NCBI GenBank assembly: GCA_028822475.1 | Contig: JAPKDT010000159.1 | Span: 1-5,049, forward strand | Origin: SAR324 cluster bacterium | Lineage (GTDB): Bacteria; SAR324; NAC60-12 | DNA: 5,049 nt | Reading direction: 5' to 3' | Part shown: in pieces, positions 1 through 5,049 of the stretch | How positions within the stretch are numbered: the stretch's first letter is position 1 | Layout: each line of letters opens with the position of its first letter | The notes under the pieces: model-generated | The model's input: only the letters and a program-made list of their open reading frames with translations | Database searches by the model: none | What the model was told of the DNA's origin: nothing | Translations under genes and position numbers: made by a program

Positions 1-2
1 CT

Positions 3-158
3 AGTCTTGGTGGAACTTTGATTTGCAGTGGACTCCTGGCTGAGCAGGCTGATGAACTAAGCATTGCAGTGAAGAAAATGGGTTTTGAATATTGTTCAAC
101 CTTAAACTCATATAATTGGAGTGCTGTTCAGTTTAAACGCCCTGTGAAACAAAGTTGA
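3..158 (+). CDS. prmA: Ribosomal protein L11 methyltransferase (PrmA-like), C-terminal end only
   Basis: This is the last 51 codons and the TGA stop of a gene that begins before the window. The peptide starts SLGGTLICSGLLAEQADEL and continues through KKMGF to an NWSAVQFKRP tail. That layout is typical of the end of PrmA: a GG-x-L-I-x-SG-hydrophobic-x-x-Q strand and helix after the SAM-binding core, then a GF strand, then a W-x-A-hydrophobic-x-F/L-x-R final strand. PrmA is a cytoplasmic class I SAM-dependent enzyme that trimethylates ribosomal protein L11. The SAM-binding motifs lie outside the window, so a related protein-lysine methyltransferase cannot be excluded. No T-tailed hairpin directly follows the stop, so it is unclear whether transcription ends here or runs on into the transporter gene. 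Confidence 0.72.
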   Translation, partial: SLGGTLICSGLLAEQADELSIAVKKMGFEYCSTLNSYNWSAVQFKRPVKQS

Positions 159-236
159 CTAACCTGTAAAAATAATTCTCTAACCGTGTCATTAAAAACA
201 AAGCGAGAAATCTTCATTAGTTACAGCAAATGATGT

Positions 237-266
237 TTGACTCTTTGAATGCAGACTGAGTAAAAT
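237..266 (+). promoter_or_regulatory. Candidate sigma70-type promoter upstream of the VUT transporter
   Basis: TTGACT (237-242) and TAAAAT (261-266) each match the sigma70 consensus hexamers at five of six bases and are 18 bp apart. Transcription would start near 273, about 50 bases before the ATG at 325. In AT-rich intergenic DNA such pairs also occur by chance, so this is a sequence-only prediction. The rest of the 159-324 gap shows no other convincing element: no preQ1-type riboswitch and no strong terminator were recognised. Confidence 0.4.
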
Positions 267-324
267 GAAGCAGGCTTAATAAACAAAATAAAACTTTGAA
301 ACTCTGCATTTAATTGATATTCCC

Positions 325-834
325 ATGATACTTGTTTTTATTTACTTATTGGCTGTCGTGCTGGCCAACATGCTTATACTTTGGCTTGGGCCTCAGGCAG
401 CGGTCATCACAGCATTTTTATTTATTGGTCTTGACCTCAGTTTGCGGGACAAACTGCATGATCAATGGCACGGGAAACAATTGTGGTGGAAAATGTTAGC
501 CTTGATTTGCGGAGGTTCAGCAATTTCAATTGTACTCAATTGGGATGCTTTGCCAATCGCATTGGCCAGTGCAACAGCCTTTTTAGCGGCCGGTGTAGGA
601 GACGCACTGGTTTATGCTGGATTACGCAAAAAACGTTTCATGATCAGGGCAAATGGTTCCAATGTGGCAGGTAGCGCTATTGATTCAATTGTTTTTCCGA
701 CGCTGGCTTTTGGGGTGTTCATGCCTGAAATTGTGCTAGGACAGTTTGTCGCGAAATTCGTCGGTGGATTTTTGTGGTCGCTTGTACTACAAAAATATTT
801 TAGTAAAGACGAGGAAGAAGTTCAATCCGCCTGA
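325..834 (+). CDS. VUT-family (YhhQ/COG1738-like) transporter, probable queuosine-precursor uptake protein
   Basis: This is a 169-residue, very hydrophobic inner-membrane protein with about five to six transmembrane segments (roughly residues 2-22, 24-36, 55-72, 77-99, 120-133 and 137-157). Signature stretches of the family are clear: AFLFIGLDLSLRDKLHDQW (30-48), an acidic residue in a membrane helix (D93 in GVGDALVY), IRANGSN (107-113), then AIDSIVFPTLAFG (118-130) and a late GQFVAKFVGG segment (139-148). Members of this family, such as E. coli YhhQ, import 7-deazaguanine precursors of queuosine. The exact substrate here is inferred. At 169 residues it is shorter than YhhQ (about 220) but the core motifs are all present. 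No Shine-Dalgarno sequence precedes the ATG at 325, which is chosen because the first helix begins directly after it. It is followed 9 bp later by a second membrane-protein gene, probably in one operon. Confidence 0.85.
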   Translation: MILVFIYLLAVVLANMLILWLGPQAAVITAFLFIGLDLSLRDKLHDQWHGKQLWWKMLALICGGSAISIVLNWDALPIALASATAFLAAGVGDALVYAGLRKKRFMIRANGSNVAGSAIDSIVFPTLAFGVFMPEIVLGQFVAKFVGGFLWSLVLQKYFSKDEEEVQSA

Positions 835-843
835 AAACAAATC

Positions 844-1218
844 ATGACAAAAGAATCAATCGAACGTGCATTAACAACATCACTTCATCTTATGCTTGGT
901 TTGGCAACGTTGGACCTTGCATTGTTCATCTGGGTTGGAACTTCAGTAGTGACAGTAGTTGCCCATGCAATGTCACTCTGGCTTTTTTTACGTTATCGTT
1001 TAGTTTTTGATCTGGTAAAACTTCTCGAAACTTCCGCTCTTATAATTGATTTGTACCTGATCAACATTTACGGCTACGCGGTTGCTTCACCTGTTGCAAC
1101 ACTTTTCGCCATCATTCACATTTCGCTCAATAAAGATTATCACCTCGGCAAACTCAAAAACGATCTCGATAAAGTGCTTGCTTCAAAACAGAAAGATGTT
1201 GAAAATGATAAAAAATGA
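844..1218 (+). CDS. Small membrane protein of unknown function, next to the VUT transporter
   Basis: I do not recognise this 124-residue protein. It has a short polar N-terminus (MTKESIERAL), then hydrophobic segments at about 13-31, 33-49 and 60-95; the last is long enough for one or two helices. It ends in a highly charged, lysine-rich tail (about 96-124, KDYHLGKLKNDLDKVL and onward) likely to be cytoplasmic. A conserved-looking RYRLVFDLVKLLE stretch (50-62) joins the second and third segments. There is no signal peptide with a cleavage site and no enzyme motif. The ATG lies 9 bp after the VUT stop with no Shine-Dalgarno sequence, which suggests co-transcription and perhaps translational coupling. 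It might assist or partner the transporter, but this rests on adjacency alone. Codon use and base composition resemble its neighbours and the frame is fully open, so a real gene is likely. Confidence 0.65.
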   Translation: MTKESIERALTTSLHLMLGLATLDLALFIWVGTSVVTVVAHAMSLWLFLRYRLVFDLVKLLETSALIIDLYLINIYGYAVASPVATLFAIIHISLNKDYHLGKLKNDLDKVLASKQKDVENDKK

Positions 1219-1243
1219 AATACTTTAGCATCTCTGTTTGGTA

Positions 1244-1258
1244 AAAATTTGAAATTTT
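1244..1258. repeat. Perfect AT-only inverted repeat downstream of the small membrane protein gene
   Basis: AAAATTT and AAATTTT flank a single G, giving a 15-bp perfect dyad that begins 25 bases after the stop at 1218. A one-base loop and a pure A-T stem make a poor transcription terminator, although T-rich sequence follows. It could be a binding site for a small dimeric regulator or simply a chance product of AT-rich DNA. Confidence 0.25.
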
Positions 1259-1318
1259 AATTCTTTCAGTTTGCTCACTTACACAAGATTTTTCACTATG
1301 CACTTTAATGACACTGTT

Positions 1319-1348
1319 TTAGCAGTATTTAACCGATTCAAACATAAT
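1319..1348 (+). promoter_or_regulatory. Weak candidate promoter for the MFS-hydrolase unit
   Basis: TTAGCA (1319-1324, four of six bases to the -35 consensus) and CATAAT (1343-1348, five of six to the -10 consensus) are separated by 18 bp. A start near 1355 would leave a short leader that just includes the ribosome binding site at 1365-1370. The -35 is poor, so this is tentative. The rest of the 1219-1379 gap holds only the AT dyad at 1244-1258. Confidence 0.25.
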
Positions 1349-1364
1349 TCATAAAAGCTGAAAC

Positions 1365-1370
1365 TGAGGT
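1365..1370 (+). promoter_or_regulatory. Ribosome binding site that decides the MFS start codon
   Basis: TGAGGT is the only convincing Shine-Dalgarno sequence at a gene start in the window. It lies 9 bases before the TTG at 1380 but 15 bases before the in-frame ATG at 1386. The spacing therefore favours initiation at the TTG, although the two choices differ by only two residues. Confidence 0.5.
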
Positions 1371-1379
1371 AAATTATCT

Positions 1380-2570
1380 TTGCACATGAATAAAAACTCT
1401 GAAATAGCGGCTATTGGTTTTGCCTCAGTAGGCCACACTCTCTGCCACTTACTCACCCTGCTTTTTCCCACTGTTCTTCTTGTTTTAGAAGTAGAAATGA
1501 ATTTGAGCTTTAAGGAATTGGCGGCACTGGCTGTTCCAGCAGCATTTCTCTTTGGTGCAGGAGCTTTGCCTGCAGGATGGCTCGGTGACAGATGGAGTAA
1601 AACCAGACTTTTGGAAATATATTTTTACGGTACCGGAGCTTTTACGATTATAACTGGATTTGCAGAGACACCTATGACGTTGGCCTTTGGACTGGCCGGG
1701 ATCGGATTATTCGCTTCAATCTATCATCCTGTAGGAATGTCATGGTTGGTTTCCAGAACATCCAAAACTGGTACCACCCTTGGTTTTAACGGTCTATTTG
1801 GAAGTTTAGGTTTTGTTCTCGCCCCGCTTGTTGCAGGATCATTGACCGGATTGTGGAGTTGGCGTTTTGCGTTCATTGTTCCGGGAATTGTCTGTTTGTT
1901 TGTCGGAATCCTTTTCAGTATTGCTTTGCGTACATTTCTGGATGAAGCCCAAAAACCTGTGCAGAAAGATACTTATGAATCGAGTTCTCCGAAAAATATT
2001 TGGATGACATTTGTCTTGATAGGGCTAGCACTGCTCCTCACCGGCATTTTTCACCAGATTGTACAGTTCTCACTACCCAAAGATTTTGATCTGCGTATTC
2101 TCCTTACTTCAGGCTCACTGCTTGGTACAGGCTCGATGGTGGCGCTGGTTTATGCGGCAGGAGCAATGGGGCAACTCCTGTTCGGCCGCCTGGCTGACCG
2201 TTATTCTGAGCGTCAACTTTATTTTTCTTTATTTTTATTAACTGTTCCAGCAGTAGCTTTGGCCAGTCAGCTTACTGAAATACCATTGGTTTTGAGCATG
2301 ATGCTTGTCGTATTTTTGAGTACAGGCGCACTTCCGGTAGAAAACACTTTACTCGTTCGATATGCTCCTAGTCACAGGCATGGTCTGGTTTTTGGCAGTA
2401 AATTTTTGTTAGGCTTTGGTTTTAGCGCATCAGGAATTTATTTGTCCGGTTGGATTTATGAACTCACCGGAAGTTTCATCTGGCTTTACGGACTCTTGGT
2501 TTTGCTCGCGGTCGCAGTTGCTGTGATAGCATTTTTACTCCCCGCTCAGCGAGTTCTTCAACCTGCCTAA
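1380..2570 (+). CDS. Major facilitator superfamily (MFS) transporter, fosmidomycin-resistance-like
   Basis: This is a 396-residue integral inner-membrane protein with the length and the roughly twelve hydrophobic segments expected of MFS carriers. A polar loop at about residues 188-207 (ending ESSSPKN) separates the two six-helix halves. MFS motif A appears in both halves: GWLGDRWSKTRLL (66-78) between helices 2 and 3, and GRLADRYSERQ (269-279) between helices 8 and 9. Helix 1 carries paired histidines (H19, H23 in GHTLCH) and helix 4 contains YHPVGMSW (115-122). These features recall the fosmidomycin-resistance (Fsr) type, but the substrate and direction cannot be read from sequence. TTG at 1380 is taken as the start because of the TGAGGT 9 bases upstream; ATG at 1386 is the alternative. 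The alpha/beta hydrolase gene follows after 29 bp, so the two are probably co-transcribed and may act on the same compound. Confidence 0.85.
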   Translation: MHMNKNSEIAAIGFASVGHTLCHLLTLLFPTVLLVLEVEMNLSFKELAALAVPAAFLFGAGALPAGWLGDRWSKTRLLEIYFYGTGAFTIITGFAETPMTLAFGLAGIGLFASIYHPVGMSWLVSRTSKTGTTLGFNGLFGSLGFVLAPLVAGSLTGLWSWRFAFIVPGIVCLFVGILFSIALRTFLDEAQKPVQKDTYESSSPKNIWMTFVLIGLALLLTGIFHQIVQFSLPKDFDLRILLTSGSLLGTGSMVALVYAAGAMGQLLFGRLADRYSERQLYFSLFLLTVPAVALASQLTEIPLVLSMMLVVFLSTGALPVENTLLVRYAPSHRHGLVFGSKFLLGFGFSASGIYLSGWIYELTGSFIWLYGLLVLLAVAVAVIAFLLPAQRVLQPA

Positions 2571-2599
2571 TAAGAACCTCAAACATTATATTCTGTATT

Positions 2600-3370
2600 T
2601 TGAGTCAACGTATTAACACTAATAAACTGGAATCAGTTTGGTATGGACCTCCTCCTGAAGCAGCTCCAACCCTCGTCTTTTTACATGAGGGTCTAGGCTG
2701 TGTTTCACTCTGGAAAGACTTTCCGGAAAAACTAGCAAACAAAACAGCTTGTGGTGCTTTGGTTTTCAGCAGACTTGGTTACGGAAAATCTGCTTCGTGT
2801 GAACTTCCTCGTGCTCTGGACTTTATGCATCATGAAGCTCTGACTGAACTTCCTGAGATTTTATCGCAGTACAAAATCCGCAAGTGTATCCTAGTGGGAC
2901 ATTCCGATGGAGCTTCGATTGCGTTAATTCATGCAGCTGATAATCCTTCAGAATGCCTGCTTGGAATTGTCAATGAAGCACCGCACGTTTTTTGTGAACA
3001 GCTAACTACGGAATCCATCGAAAAAGTAAAGGAGCTTTATCTGTCCGGAAATCTTCGGGAACGTTTACAGAAACATCATGGTGCAAATGTTGATTGTGCT
3101 TTCCACGGATGGGCTGATGTCTGGCTTCATCCTGACTTTTCTGCCTGGAACATAGAAGAGTGTCTTCCGAAAATCCGGGTGCCACAATTAATTGTTCAGG
3201 GAAATGACGACGAATACGGTACTTCTGCACAAATTGAAGCGATTGTCCGTCAATCAGGCAACAGCGTAGAAACGTGTTTTCTTGATAACTGTGGACATTC
3301 TCCGCATCGTGATCAGGAAATTCAAACTTTGGAAAGCATGTCTAAATTCATCCGGAACTTGTTTGTTTGA
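2600..3370 (+). CDS. Alpha/beta-fold hydrolase with intact catalytic triad
   Basis: This 256-residue soluble protein, probably cytoplasmic since no signal peptide is visible, covers a whole alpha/beta-hydrolase domain. An oxyanion-hole strand LVFLHEGLG (25-33) comes first, then SRLGYGKS (57-64). The nucleophile elbow is VGHSDGAS (99-106) with Ser102. A cap-like helical section follows, then the acid strand LIVQGNDDEYG (197-207, Asp203 or Asp204) and the histidine in DNCGHSPHRD (229-238, His233). The HEGLG variant with PRALDFMHHEAL is characteristic of a proteobacterial hydrolase group whose substrate is generally unassigned; ester, lactone or C-C hydrolysis are all possible. The start is TTG at 2600. 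The nearest in-frame ATG (2825) would remove the oxyanion loop, and no ATG, GTG or clear Shine-Dalgarno sequence offers a better start. It lies 29 bp after the MFS gene, probably in the same operon. Confidence 0.85.
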   Translation: MSQRINTNKLESVWYGPPPEAAPTLVFLHEGLGCVSLWKDFPEKLANKTACGALVFSRLGYGKSASCELPRALDFMHHEALTELPEILSQYKIRKCILVGHSDGASIALIHAADNPSECLLGIVNEAPHVFCEQLTTESIEKVKELYLSGNLRERLQKHHGANVDCAFHGWADVWLHPDFSAWNIEECLPKIRVPQLIVQGNDDEYGTSAQIEAIVRQSGNSVETCFLDNCGHSPHRDQEIQTLESMSKFIRNLFV

Positions 3371-3379
3371 AGTAATACA

Positions 3380-3447
3380 CCGCTCCTTGTCAGCCAAATC
3401 ACTTGCATTTTAGCAATGCAGGCTTTATTGTGAGCGGATAGTTTTTT
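3380..3447 (+). terminator. Nested stem with T-run, probable terminator of the MFS-hydrolase unit
   Basis: Starting 9 bases after the hydrolase stop, three inverted pairs nest on one axis. CCGCTC (3380-3385) pairs with GAGCGG (3432-3437), AGCC (3392-3395) with GGCT (3421-3424), and TGCATT (3404-3409) with AATGCA (3415-3420) around a TTAGC loop. After ATAG comes a run of six T's (3442-3447). The arrangement fits a rho-independent terminator, although internal loops and the four-base gap before the T's make it imperfect. It could also act as a partial terminator or a leader structure for aroQ. Confidence 0.5.
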
Positions 3448-3465
3448 GCTCCTGAATGCTGTTTC

Positions 3466-3471
3466 TATAAA
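3466..3471 (+). promoter_or_regulatory. Possible -10 element for aroQ
   Basis: TATAAA lies about 42 bases before the aroQ ATG, just downstream of the probable terminator, where a new promoter would be expected. No good -35 hexamer stands 16-18 bp upstream (only T-rich sequence around 3443-3449), so this is a weak prediction. Nothing else was recognised in the 3448-3512 stretch. Confidence 0.2.
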
Positions 3472-3512
3472 AACTAATCTGGAAATAATTATCATAAAGA
3501 CAATTTTAAATT

Positions 3513-3971
3513 ATGCCTACAGTACTTTTGCTAAATGGACCAAATCTTAATTTGCTAGGCAGCCGTGAACCTGAAATTTACGGTTCAACGACCTTGACCG
3601 ATATTGAAGCGCAAGTCTCATCTGCACTTCGTGAACGTAAAATTGAGTGTGAGGCTTTTCAGTCAAATTCAGAAGGAGAATTAATTGACTGGCTTCATAA
3701 GCAGCGTGACGCGGATTTTTTACTTTTAAATCCTGGTGCCTTGACTCACACAAGTGTAGGACTTAGGGATGCAGTGCTTGCCATTGAAATTCCTTTTCTG
3801 GAAATCCACCTTTCCAACGTGCATCAGCGTGAAGAATTTCGGCATCACTCTTATTTTTCCGATATAGCGATTGGGGCACTAGTTGGGCTTGGAGTAAAAG
3901 GTTATTTGTTGGCGACTCAGTTTGCCGCCGATTATCTTGAGCAAAAAGCTATCTCTGCATCCAATGACTGA
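3513..3971 (+). CDS. aroQ: Type II 3-dehydroquinate dehydratase
   Basis: This 152-residue cytoplasmic enzyme catalyses the third step of the shikimate pathway, 3-dehydroquinate to 3-dehydroshikimate, leading to chorismate and aromatic amino acids. All family signatures are present: LLLNGPNLNLLGSREPEIYG (5-24) with Arg18 and the catalytic Tyr23; QSNSEGELIDWLH (50-62); LLNPGALTHTSVGLRDA (71-87) with Asn73; and EIHLSNVHQREEFRHHS (97-113) with Glu97, the catalytic His99 and Arg110. Length and start agree with the family, which usually begins with a short strand running straight into NGPNLN. Type II enzymes assemble as dodecamers. No Shine-Dalgarno sequence precedes the ATG. The gspC-like gene follows after 44 bp without a T-tailed terminator, so the two may share a transcript although their functions are unrelated. 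Confidence 0.96.
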   Translation: MPTVLLLNGPNLNLLGSREPEIYGSTTLTDIEAQVSSALRERKIECEAFQSNSEGELIDWLHKQRDADFLLLNPGALTHTSVGLRDAVLAIEIPFLEIHLSNVHQREEFRHHSYFSDIAIGALVGLGVKGYLLATQFAADYLEQKAISASND

Positions 3972-3986
3972 TTCTCAATGATCAGC

Positions 3987-4003
3987 ATTCTGCTTCTCAG
4001 AAT
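3987..4003 (+). repeat. Small hairpin between aroQ and gspC
   Basis: ATTCTG (3987-3992) and CAGAAT (3998-4003) form a perfect 6-bp stem around a CTTCT loop. No T-run follows, so it is not a convincing terminator. It sits 12 bases before the gspC start codon and could affect translation of that gene or the stability of the message. Confidence 0.3.
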
Positions 4004-4015
4004 ATTTGGCTCGTT

Positions 4016-5047
4016 ATGAGACTTTCCTCCACGACTATTACTCTAATATTTAACGTTTTGCTCGCTGGTGCTGCCTCTTATTTGGCAGGGTCATTGCTCA
4101 GCACATGGCTGCATCATCAAGTCTTGTCTATCCCTCCTTCAACGCCCAGGACTTTCCAGATTGAAACTGACAAACTGCCTGTAGATTCCGGTAAACCCCA
4201 AAAAGAATTTGCGGCAATTTTGGAGAGAAATATTTTTAACGCGGAAAAAACAGAAATAGAATTGGCTCCATCTCTTCCAGATAAGGAAATTATTACTCAG
4301 GAAACCGCGGATGGTGAAACAGTCGAACATACACGTTTATCGATCGCACTGTCAGGAACCATGATTTACGGAGAGCAGAATTCATTTGCTTTTATTAGTA
4401 AAAAAGATAGTTTAAATAAATATGTGATTTACGGAATAGGTGAATGTTTTCACGCAAAAACAATTGAGCGTGACGAAGAATGTGCTGAAGAAAGCGTAAA
4501 AGTATTAAAAATCAAGGATCGCTGGGTTTTGATACTCTATCAGGAAACAAAACAAGCGTTGTGGATGGTCAGTGAGGTTACTTCAGGAAAGGCGGCGGCG
4601 TCAGTTTCTCAACCAAAAAAAGCAAATAACCAAACTGATTCAGTGAAAAAAACTGCAGCGATTGTTGTTCTACCAAAGGAAAAAGTAGTTGCAAAAAAAG
4701 CCCTTCTTCCAGCATCTGATGGTAATGCAGGAAATACTTTCCATTTTCAGCGAGTGTGGGTTGATGAACAACTGGCAGATTTCGAGCAACTGCTGAATGA
4801 TGCGAGGGTTGTACCTACAACAAAAGATGAAAAACCTTATTTCATGTTTCAGTACATTAAAGAAGAAAGTATTTATGAAAAATTGGGGCTGAAAAAAAAT
4901 GACATCATTTTAGAAATAAACGGATTTATTGTTGATTCAGTCGGCAAAGCACTCAAGTTGTTGGAAGTCCTTCAATCAGAACGTGAGATTTCACTCAAGG
5001 TGGAAAGGGAGGGTAATGCAGTACAATTCCATTACTACATTGATTGA
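4016..5047 (+). CDS. gspC: Type II secretion system protein C (GspC-like), complete
   Basis: GspC is an inner-membrane protein of the type II secretion machine. It links the inner-membrane platform to the outer-membrane secretin GspD through its periplasmic homology region (HR). This 343-residue protein has a short N-terminal arm and one transmembrane helix (about 7-28), then a proline-rich linker. The HR segment begins at EFAAILERNIFNAEK (64-78) and continues LSIALSGTMIYGEQNSFAFI (108-127), YGIGECF (139-145) and VKVLKIKDRWVLIL (161-174). A Lys/Ala/Ser-rich spacer (about 190-240) leads to a C-terminal PDZ-like domain (about 245-343) with DARVVPTT (262-269), KLGLKKNDIILEINGFIV (289-306) and a closing LKVEREG strand (327-333). 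It is longer than many GspC proteins, mainly because of the spacer. Two cysteines (C144, C156) sit in an unusual insertion in the HR. The stop lies two bases before the window end, where gspD may follow. Confidence 0.85.
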   Translation: MRLSSTTITLIFNVLLAGAASYLAGSLLSTWLHHQVLSIPPSTPRTFQIETDKLPVDSGKPQKEFAAILERNIFNAEKTEIELAPSLPDKEIITQETADGETVEHTRLSIALSGTMIYGEQNSFAFISKKDSLNKYVIYGIGECFHAKTIERDEECAEESVKVLKIKDRWVLILYQETKQALWMVSEVTSGKAAASVSQPKKANNQTDSVKKTAAIVVLPKEKVVAKKALLPASDGNAGNTFHFQRVWVDEQLADFEQLLNDARVVPTTKDEKPYFMFQYIKEESIYEKLGLKKNDIILEINGFIVDSVGKALKLLEVLQSEREISLKVEREGNAVQFHYYID

Positions 5048-5049
5048 TC

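Noticed and set aside
214..233. A TCATT/AATGA inverted pair in the gap after the prmA-like gene, considered as a terminator.
   Set aside because: Five A/T-rich pairs around a 10-base loop with no T-run; too weak to call.
465..674. A 69-codon open frame inside the VUT transporter gene.
   Set aside because: It overlaps a strongly supported membrane-protein gene in another frame and its peptide shows no recognisable motif.
1375..1382. TATCTTTG just before the MFS start, which resembles the Bacteroidota -7 promoter element.
   Set aside because: The gene content, with GspC in particular, argues against Bacteroidota; the element would place the transcript start at or inside the start codon, while a Shine-Dalgarno sequence lies upstream of it.
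2059..2241. A 60-codon open frame inside the MFS transporter gene.
   Set aside because: It overlaps the second half of a clear MFS carrier, including its motif A copy, and has no independent support.
3006..3230. A 74-codon reverse-strand frame within the hydrolase gene.
   Set aside because: It lies opposite the catalytic-domain coding sequence and shows no domain or start signal.
3427..3440. A 14-base exact match to part of the E. coli lac operator (ATTGTGAGCGGATA).
   Set aside because: Only one side of the operator matches; the other half is replaced by a T-run. There is no lacI or lac gene nearby, and the GAGCGG core is accounted for as the 3' arm of the probable terminator. Most likely coincidence; vector contamination is also unlikely because the flanks do not continue the match.
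3484..3499. An AATAAT/TATCAT stretch resembling part of a Fur box before aroQ.
   Set aside because: Only an incomplete, AT-driven resemblance to the Fur consensus, and there is no iron-related gene next to it.
3547..3753. A 68-codon reverse-strand frame within aroQ.
   Set aside because: It lies opposite highly conserved aroQ motifs and has no family resemblance.
4139..4330. A 63-codon reverse-strand frame within the gspC-like gene.
   Set aside because: It lies opposite the GspC homology-region coding sequence, with no motif or start signal.

Overview
The window is a compact, AT-rich piece of bacterial chromosome in which every recognisable gene lies on the + strand. The gene content points to a Gram-negative (diderm) bacterium: a PrmA-like methyltransferase, a type II (AroQ) dehydroquinase and above all a GspC-type protein of the type II secretion system. 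A proteobacterial or Desulfobacterota-like host is the most natural reading, but nothing here fixes the phylum. Most starts lack a clear Shine-Dalgarno sequence, and two genes appear to start at TTG.

Layout. Positions 3-158 hold the 3' end of a methyltransferase gene that looks like ribosomal protein L11 methyltransferase (prmA). A 166-bp gap with one fair sigma70-like promoter candidate leads to a two-gene membrane unit: a short VUT-family (YhhQ/COG1738) queuosine-precursor-type transporter (325-834) and, 9 bp later, an unrecognised 124-residue membrane protein (844-1218). A 161-bp gap follows, with a weak promoter candidate and a TGAGGT ribosome binding site. Next is a second two-gene unit: a 12-helix MFS transporter (1380-2570) and, 29 bp later, an alpha/beta hydrolase with an intact catalytic triad (2600-3370). 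An elaborate nested stem followed by six T's (3380-3447) probably ends that unit. Last come aroQ (3513-3971) and, 44 bp on, a complete gspC-like gene (4016-5047) that ends two bases before the window does; gspD or other secretion genes may lie beyond.

How they fit together. The stretch mixes housekeeping functions (translation-factor methylation, shikimate pathway, type II secretion) with two small transport units. The VUT gene and its small partner may salvage a deazapurine (queuosine) precursor. The MFS-hydrolase pair could import a small ester, amide or similar compound and cleave it, or could export and detoxify one. Both roles are inferred from gene adjacency. No mobile element, CRISPR array, tRNA or rRNA is visible, and no clearly new system stands out. 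The least explained item is the small membrane protein beside the VUT transporter, followed by the cysteine-bearing insertion in the GspC homology region.
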